Assembly: GCA_024180945.1 (NCBI GenBank)
Contig: JAKSGN010000007.1
Coordinates: forward strand, 2,170,001-2,234,000
Origin: Macrophomina tecta
Taxonomy: Eukaryota; Ascomycota; Dothideomycetes; Botryosphaeriales; Botryosphaeriaceae
Direction: 5' to 3'
DNA length: 64,000 nt
In this document: piece after piece, positions 57,176-64,000 of the stretch
How positions within the stretch are numbered: the stretch's first letter is position 1
Layout: every line of letters begins with the position of its first letter
Program-made: the position numbers and the translations under genes
The notes under the pieces: model-generated
Told to the model about the DNA's origin: nothing
Seen by the model: only the letters and a program-made list of their open reading frames with translations
Database searches by the model: none

Positions 57176-58426
57176 CTTCAAGTCCGGGTGCTTACCGTCC
57201 AGATGCTCTGAACATGGCCAGATCGGGGAAATAGCAGCGCCGAGGGCAAAAGCATTCGACGGTTATTCTAAGTGCTTACTTTTGGTATGACGGTGAGCGC
57301 ATGTCTTATTCCCATCGACCGTGTGAATATCCATGGAAAGCATTGGCTGCCTAACAGCCAATATTGCAATCGTGCACGACATTGATTCACGCAGTTTCAG
57401 CCCCGCGGCGTGGGTGAGCACGCTTTCTTCAGCTGCCTTACGGTGCCAAGGGAAAGGCGTCAGGGATGCCGTCTCTTCTTACTTCCCAGCCACATCAGAC
57501 GAAAAGAAACCACCGCATTTCTCAGCCCCCAATCGACGCCTTCTTCCGCAATTACCCCTCCCGGACGCCGCAAACGCTTAGGCCTCCTCCTTCGTCCCTG
57601 CATTTGACCAATCCCATCTCTTCTTCTGCCTCAACGGAGAGCTTCAGGTCAACCAAAAATGGACAATGGGGGATTTCTCGTGCCGCAGACGTGGAGCATG
57701 TGGTAAAATGACGATCCCAGAATATATGACGAGCGTGGCGGCGTAACGCCCACTCCCTTCTCCCTACACCGCAGAGATCGACCGATTCCGTTTGCAGCAT
57801 TGATAGACCAATCCACTGTCGCCACGGGTAGTGCGCCCTCCCAAGCTCTGCCTTCTCCGCAGCGTGCTTTGGACTACATATGCGCGTGTACTCAGCCTTG
57901 CGCATACCCTGCTGCGGTTCGCAGCTTAGCCCCCAAAGGGAAAAAGCAGTCAAATAGCTCGCCCGTCCTCTCGGGATCGCAACGACGGTTCGGCTGCATC
58001 CTTCGTCCTTTTACCTGTCTGCCGCAGCCCCAATCACAGTCACCACGTGTGATGGCATTGTTCCCACTCTCAGCCTCTTGGGGCAGTCTCACTGGGAGGA
58101 GTGGCTGCTGATTGGGCAGATGGCTCTTTTTCTCATGGGTCATCTGTGGGGTCGTATTCATCTCAGCTGTGCGGGCGGGAGTGGCGTAGTATTGGTGGAA
58201 TGTGGTGTGTGCTATAAGGCTAAAGGTGCTCGCGCGCGCCTTTTGTCTATCTGTCCGGGTGTGTTGCGCTTTCCTCTTTGTCAAGAGCGCAGTGGACGCT
58301 TGCTTGTTTGGCTTGAAGGCGCCCTTTCGTGCGAGCCAAGGACGACATCTGCCTAACGAATACAATATTTTTAAGCCTACGAATCGCTACGACTCAAATT
58401 CCGGTTCTCTGCCATTCGACGACAAG
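57176..58426. other. Intergenic region
   Basis: About 1.25 kb upstream of the DUF2235 gene. Frames are short and mostly Pro/Ser/Arg-rich. No supported gene. Confidence 0.4.
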
Positions 58427-60502
58427 ATGAACGAGCATACGACTCTGAGGCGTCCAAAGAAGTTGATTGTATGCTGTGATGGTGAGTAGAATGACCTGCA
58501 CATCGCCTCCTGGGAAGAAATCGTTCGCACAGCACCTTTCACCACTTGTCATCTAGCATGGCGTGTCGAAGCAGCCGTCAGGAGTTATCAATCGCTTGGC
58601 TTATCCACGTCTGGACGATTGCTCCAGCCCAACCCCCGCACATCTACTTACTGCTGTGGCACGCCGTGCCTTGTCCGCCCAGCATGCCCGGCATTCTTTA
58701 AGGATGTTTCTACACCCAATCAGAAGTATTACTGACCCGGCTCGTAGGAACATGGATCGACAGCGACAATGGCGAGCTTGTCAACAACGGCACCTGGCTC
58801 AATCCCAAATGGGAAGTGCAGGACCCATCGAACGTGACCCGCATCGGCCGCGCCATCCTCTGTGAAGACTCTCAATTCCGGCCCCAAATTGTCTTCTACC
58901 AGGCCGGCATCGGTACCGGTCCGAGCACTCTCGAGAAGCTGGTCGGAGGCGGCACTGGTGCCGGGCTCACGGAGAACGTCCGCGAGGCTTACTGCTTCCT
59001 CACAAACAATTACGTGGACGGGGACTTGATCTATCTGACTGGGTTCTCCAGAGGCGCTTTCACAGCCCGTAGCATTGCAGATCTGATTGGCTGTGTGGGC
59101 CTGCTGGGGAAGCATGCTATGCAGCACTTTTACCGCGTGTTTGAAGATTACGAGCATGCCGGTGAGGAGGACTGCGAGGTCACGCTCACCCACGATATAC
59201 CAGATTTCCGCATCACGTTGCCTTCGTCCAATATGTCAATGCAAGTGAGGAGGGAGAGTTACCTGGAAGCGTACAGAAAAGAGTTGGAGAGGCACCGTTT
59301 GACACGCGGGGTCGAGATACAGGCGATTGGTGTCTGGGATACAGTCGGTAGGCAGCTTTTTTCACACATGCGGACATGTAGAATTGCAATGCACCCAACC
59401 ATACTCCTCTCTTTTCTCACGCCACCTTTTTCGTTTTTTTTTTTAAAAAAGAGAGAGAGAGAGAGAGAGAGAAAGAGGCCATTATCCTCAGAAGATACTG
59501 ATTCTCTCTCCAGGCGCACTTGGCATCCCTACCACCGCCCTCCTCCAAAACCTCGGCCTGCCCGCTTTCCTCACCAACCCCTTCAACCCACAACACCCCT
59601 ACCGCTTCGCCGACACGTTCATCAGACCACACGTCAAACACGCCTTCCAAGCGCTCGCCATCGACGAGCGCCGCTCCAGCTTCACACCAACCATCTGGGA
59701 ACTGCCGTCACCCACCCACACCACCAACGCGTCATCGACTGTGCTCAAGCAAGTCTGGTTCCCCGGCGTACACTCGAACGTCGGCGGAAGTTACGACGAT
59801 GCCGGCCTCGCCGACATCTCGCTCGCGTGGATGATGAGCGAGCTCGAGAAGGCGGGCCTCGAGTTCGACGACGAGTACCTGCACACGCAGTGGCTCGACA
59901 ACGCCAGGGAGTATCCGGCCAAGGCGCACAGCACGCGGCACCACCATCACCACCATGCGCGCCCGCAGCTGGCTGTCCCCTTGAAGCAGCATGAACTTCC
60001 GCGTCACTGCGGCGCCGTTAGCTCGCTGCAGGATTTGGCTAGTGAGAGCATGGAGGAGCCGCACTGGGCGCTCACCCGGCTGTATGATTCGGCAACGGGG
60101 ATCACGGTGTGGGGCGGAACGAGGGATCGCACACCCGGCACGCATTATCGCACAGATTATCGGACGGGCAAGCAGACGGAGGTGCCGCTGCAGCATACGC
60201 ATGAGTACGTGCATGCGAGTGTGAGAATCAGGCTGCAGGCGAGGGGGAAGGGGTATGATGAGAAGGGTGTGTACACGGCTAAGGCGCTGACAGGCAACGG
60301 CTGGGAGCTTAAGGAAGATAGTGATGGGTGGGAATGGGTGAAGAGTGGAGGTGGGGTGTTGAAGGAGGATGAGTTGGGCAGGTTCGAGGTCGCCCTGTTG
60401 AGAGAGGATCCGGAGATGGCGGAGTGGGTGCTCGGCGGTGTTGATGCGGCGAGGGTGGACTCGGTTGTCAAGGGGTCTGACGACGAGGAGAACGTTGACT
60501 GA
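58427..60502 (+). CDS. DUF2235 protein (Tle1-like alpha/beta hydrolase fold)
   Basis: Exons 58427-58481, 58748-59347 and 59514-60502 give 547 residues. The N-terminus RRPKKLIVCCDG joins GTWIDSDNGE across a 266-nt intron, restoring the family's DGTW motif. The Ser nucleophile motif is YLTGFSRGAFTARSIADLIG near residues 114-133, and VWDTVGALGIP and VWFPGVHSNVGGSYDDAGLA hold the expected Asp and His. DUF2235 is the catalytic domain of bacterial type VI phospholipase effectors (Tle1) and is widespread in fungi, where it is uncharacterised. The protein has six consecutive His codons in a loop near residue 365. The second intron contains a T-run, an A-run and a (GA) tract at 59451-59472. A lipase/esterase activity is inferred only from the fold. 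Confidence 0.85.
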
Positions 60503-60745
60503 TTGGGCGGTCTATCGTTTTATGGTGCTTGTTCGCTTTTCCATTGGGGGCTGGAGTTTCAAGCACTGTTCTTTATAGGCTAGCATATTACTATCATTAT
60601 CCCCTTTTCCATGGTTACTTAGCAGGAGACTGCACCCTTGATTCGAAGAACTTCGGGGCGAGTGAGTATTCCCATCGTGTCCTCGCTTCCCTCATTTTGT
60701 TTGGGCTGCCGTGGTCATGAATACTGATGTTGATGGCGAAGGTGG
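60503..60745. other. Short spacer between DUF2235 gene and DUF3176 relic
   Basis: No coding sequence that would provide the missing N-terminal membrane segments of the DUF3176 family. Confidence 0.4.
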
Positions 60746-62250
60746 GTGTTGCGGCTTGGTGCGGTCATTGCTGTCGTTGCTATTGCTATTGCTATGGACA
60801 CTTTCGCGCAGCTGCTCATACGGTACGAGCAGAGGGTCGAGTATCTCGCGAGCTGTGAGGTGAGCATTAAGGCGGTGCGTAACTACTCCCAGGGGCAGGC
60901 GGTAGCGCTTTGCGATCGCCAGGGATGGCGGGGGTGAAAGAAAGAAGTGAGTCTTGCAGTCTGGGGCCTTTGCTGATGGGCAACAGCGAACACCGAAGCC
61001 GACTTCTCCATGCAGTTGGAGATGCTCCATGGCCTGTCGAATTCAGTTGAGGAGTCAGGAAAGCAGACGCCCTTTCAGTGCCCTTCAGGCAACTGCACCT
61101 GGGGCCCGTTCGATTCCCTGACGGTACACAGCGTCTGCGTCGATCCCCCAAAGCAAGTAGACCCAGAATGGTTCCGAAAAGGGCCCCGCGGACCAGCGTG
61201 GACCAGCGTGGGTAGAGGTAACGTCGGCGCGACAGTACCGGAGCGCGAAGGTGTAAGCATCGGCCTGCGCGACGACCTGTGTATCGACAACATCAATAGC
61301 TTCAACGGCACCGTGGACGCGGACGAGAAAAGAGACGGCGCCCTCTTCATGGATGCATTCTGTACTGGGAACACTACCAGGACGTGCAGCATGCAGGCAT
61401 ACGACGCACTGATCTGGTCGATGACCATGTTCAAGGCCCGTCGCGGTCCTTCGAACAGGTCCGCCGCGTGGCCAGATATGGAGCTCGAGGCGCTGGAATG
61501 CGGATTGTATGTACCTCTGCGTCAAGAGCTACGAATCCCACATTCCAAGAAGGCGCCTTGAACGAGATCGAGACCGCGCGGGCGAACCTCACAGCCGCCG
61601 GCCCTTCTCAGGAGAGCGGTCTCGTCTCGAGCAATAGCGGCACCGGCAGCTTCAACGCCTCGCGCATCACCTTCAACCGTCTCAGCTCCTTCTTCGAGAA
61701 GTGGCTCGCGGCCGACTACTACCGTCTCGGTGGCCAGAACAACGGTGGGTACATGGCGACCGCGCAGGAGCAGCTCGAGCTTAGCACGATGCAGCCGTGC
61801 TGGGAGAGCGCCAACCTCTCGCACACATTCGACTCCATCGCCCGCAGCATGAGCAATGCCGTGCACCGCCACCGGCACCGACAACGACGATGACGGCAGC
61901 GTGGAGCAGTCGGGCGAGAACGGCGTCTCCAAGACGTACTACCGCATCGCGGGGCCGTGCGTCGCGCTCCACGGCGCGGTGGCCATTGGCGGCGGCGTGT
62001 TCCCGGCCCTCACGATGTTCAAGACCAGATGCGCCGACGTGCCTGCGTGGAAATCAAACTCCTTGGCCACGCTATCCCGAGGGCTGTATGCGCGCGGGCT
62101 GTTGAGCGGTGCGGATGCCCTATCGGCATTGAATGAGAGAGCGACTGCCGAGCGTGCGCGTCTGTTGGGACAGGAGGGTTTGATACAGGGCAGTATAGTA
62201 CTCAGTAAACACGTGAGCTTCGGACTCTACTTCTCAGTGACAGGCGAATC
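60746..62250 (+). pseudogene. Decayed DUF3176-family membrane protein gene
   Basis: Family landmarks appear in order but in different frames. LRLGAVIAVVAIAIAMDTFA is the third membrane segment with its usual D-x-F-x-Q-type end; then, after a probable intron ending at about 60989, CPSGNCTWGPFDSLTVHSVC, the hallmark Cys motif; later LECGLY, VKSYESHI, EGALNEIETARANL, then WESANLSHTFDSIARSMSNA and VPAWKSNSLATLSRG. The reading frame changes near 61508 (about four extra bases, TATG-like), near 61545 (one extra C) and near 61870 (loss of about two bases). The N-terminal membrane part of the family is absent upstream and the expected membrane segment before WKS is only partly present. These lesions are too many for sequencing error alone, so I call it a pseudogene. 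I give no repaired sequence. Confidence 0.7.
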
Positions 62251-62275
62251 GAGCACGGGATTGCGGGCAGTAAAG

Positions 62276-62301
62276 AAAAAAAAAAGGGGGGGGGGGGGGG
62301 G
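62276..62301 (+). repeat. A10-G16 homopurine tract
   Basis: Ten A then sixteen G in direct succession just downstream of the DUF3176 relic. It is a homopurine block with the potential for unusual DNA structure, and a place where sequence length may be unreliable. Confidence 0.85.
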
Positions 62302-62572
62302 CATGGATCGGACCTCTTCCAGATTACCTTCCCCACCATCCAGACGTCAGGAACGAGTCTGACATTGCTATGCATAACGGGCCGTGTGTGCCGCTGCAGT
62401 CTAGTACGTATGCCGAGCATAGGGTTCTCGTTGTGCATTCCTTTCATCAAATGGGGATTCATTTCCTACATGGTAAATGATCATACAGCTATATGCAAGG
62501 CAAAAACTCTATTGAAATACTCCAGCCCAATGCCCGCAAGTGTTGCAAAATAAATGAAAAGAGACGGACCAA

Positions 62573-64000
62573 TTATGCCTCCACCGCATGTTTGGTATCA
62601 CCGTCAATCACGGCACCATCTTCACCCTTCCCTCCGCGCGTGCTGCCTGTGCTACCGTCCACTTTGCCGGAGTCCAGCACCTCCAAGCCCTCATCAATCC
62701 TAGGGCCGTGGAAATTCTTCCTGCCGTCGAAGATCCAGGTGATCATGCTAATAATGATGACAATCGCAAAGACGACAATGCAGTAGTTCATGCTGGAACC
62801 TGAAACCGGAAGCTCGGGAGGGAATACAAAAAGGACGGTGGTGAGGATTACGTAGGCGATGCCGAGCTAGAGTTTCATTAGCCTGAGAGATATGATGATA
62901 GGTGGAATGGGTGGCAACATACCAGGTTCGCGAACCATGCGAGAGGCTCAGGCATGGTGAAGCTTCGCGGGGGTAACATCCTTCTTCCGCGGAGGCAGTT
63001 GATTGCAACGGGGAGGGCATAGGAGACGCCAAGGGCAACAACAGAAGCGGCGGTAATGGCGTTGAACGCACTGCTTGAGCCGAGGAAGATGCAGCCAAAA
63101 ACGATCACCCAGCCAACAGTGAAGACGAGGGCGTTGAGCGGGATTTCGAGCCCCTGGTGCACCTTGCGCAATTGTGAACTATACGGCAGTCCGCCATCAC
63201 GCGCAAAGGCGTAGCACATTCTCGAAGATGCCGTCATGATGGATGTGGTGGCAAAGAGCATGCAAATCAGCGGAAAGATCAGAAGGCAGATGGCGCCAGC
63301 GTGGGAGTTTGTGGCGTTGAACAGAATCTGCAGGAGCGGCCCGGCGGAGGAAGAGATGACGTCGTCAATGTTGCCGGCAACGAAGAGCAGGCATACCAGG
63401 AACACGAAGCCGGTGAAGGTGCCGATAAGGACGCAATAGATCATGATCTTCGGGCCTTCAACAGAAGCGTTGGGGATCTCCTCGATCATGTGCGCGACGG
63501 CATCGTAGCCGGTCAGGCCGAGACCGCCCTGGAGAAGTCCAAGCAGCCAGGCAATTCCGTCAGGCCAGCCGGTCTCGTTGATGAAGGTTCGGAAAACAAA
63601 GTCGGCGGAAGAGTAGTTGGGAGAGGCGCAGGCCAGGACGGTGATGCAAATGACGGCAAAGCCAGCGATGGACCACGAGATCGCAGCCTTGTTGACGTAG
63701 GGCAGAGCCGAGTTGGCAAAGGCGTTAAGGAGGAAGGCGAGGATGTTGTAGCCGATGTAGATGAGGAATTGGTGCCAGGCCTCGGCTTCGTAGTTGGGGT
63801 TCTGCAGGGAGATGACGCCGACAACAAGCTGACTGCCCAGCAGGCCGCCGGTGCAGGTGAGGGCAATCCAGCCGAAGCAGTTGATCCAGCCCGTCACCCA
63901 GCTCAGAGCCGGGACCCAGGCCTTCCAGGCGGTTAACGCAACCCAGCCGTACTGGCCGGCGGCCGTGGGGTAGGCGGACAGGAATTCGGCCAGCGAGGCG
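62573..64000 (-). CDS. APC-family choline/amino-acid permease, 5' end cut by the window edge
   Basis: Exons 64000-62923 (open at the edge) and 62866-62573 are joined by a 56-nt intron with GTATGT and CTAG. The visible part covers more than 450 residues and about ten membrane segments. Landmarks of the fungal AC-type branch are present: AEFLSAYPTAAGQYGWVAL, VTGWINCFGWIALTCTGG, the GYDAVAHMIEEIPNASVEGP loop after the sixth segment, and TASSRMCYAFARDGGLP. The nearest characterised yeast relatives are the choline permease Hnm1 and GABA/biotin-type permeases. The C-terminal tail is hydrophilic (STGSTRGGKGEDG). The protein would import an amine or amino acid at the plasma membrane. The N-terminus and start codon lie outside the window. 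Confidence 0.88.

Noticed and set aside
58816..59994. A 392-codon frame through the second intron of the DUF2235 gene
   Set aside because: It reads through the intron and then continues out of frame as a Pro/Arg-rich shadow; splicing at 59347/59514 gives the family sequence.

Overview
The window is a stretch of nuclear DNA from a filamentous ascomycete (Pezizomycotina; a Dothideomycete-like fungus is my best guess, not proven). The evidence is the gene style: short introns, mostly 46-95 nt, with fungal CTAAC/CTGAC-type branch sites; monocistronic genes on both strands; intergenic gaps of 0.3-1.8 kb; and protein families typical of moulds (GPI wall proteins, DHA1 drug transporters, DUF2235, DUF3176, Pex22-like, Mss51). 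I rebuilt exons by hand from reading frame, splice sites and family conservation, so joins are predictions. I found no bacterial-style operon, CRISPR array, rRNA or convincing tRNA.

Layout. 1-6.8 kb: a divergent pair of surface proteins, an aspartyl-protease-like membrane protein that has lost its first catalytic Asp (cut by the left edge) and a large secreted GPI-type protein with eight beta-rich repeats. 7.2-14.8 kb: a possible catabolic group of SDR epimerase/dehydratase, peroxisomal (C-terminal AKL) acyl/aryl-CoA ligase, zinc aryl-alcohol-type dehydrogenase and an amino-acid permease. 15.6-18.5 kb: a TPR/MYND/SET protein and a small mitochondrial membrane protein. 20.3-23.9 kb: an MFS exporter and adenosine kinase. 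24.8-29.6 kb: an Est1/Smg7-type protein divergently paired with a ZNF511-like zinc-finger/RGG protein.

29.9-37 kb looks more accessory. It has a DHA1 transporter, two orphan Cys-containing ORFs, a coding relic and three copies of a related hairpin (MITE-like) repeat; a fourth copy lies at 57.1 kb. 37.2-47 kb holds a nitrilase, a Sac-domain phosphoinositide phosphatase, a class II aldolase/adducin protein and a Pex22-like peroxin. 47.3-56.8 kb is a housekeeping block: eIF2B gamma, the COX1 translation activator Mss51 and the splicing factor Rse1/SF3B3, with Mss51 and Rse1 sharing a 327-bp divergent promoter. 58.4-64 kb has a DUF2235 hydrolase, a frameshifted DUF3176 pseudogene and a choline/amino-acid permease cut by the right edge.

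I see no clearly new multi-gene system. The most unusual signals are the dispersed hairpin repeat family, two apparent GC-AG introns in transporter genes, the repeat-built GPI protein, and the mixed state of decay and orphan genes around the repeats.
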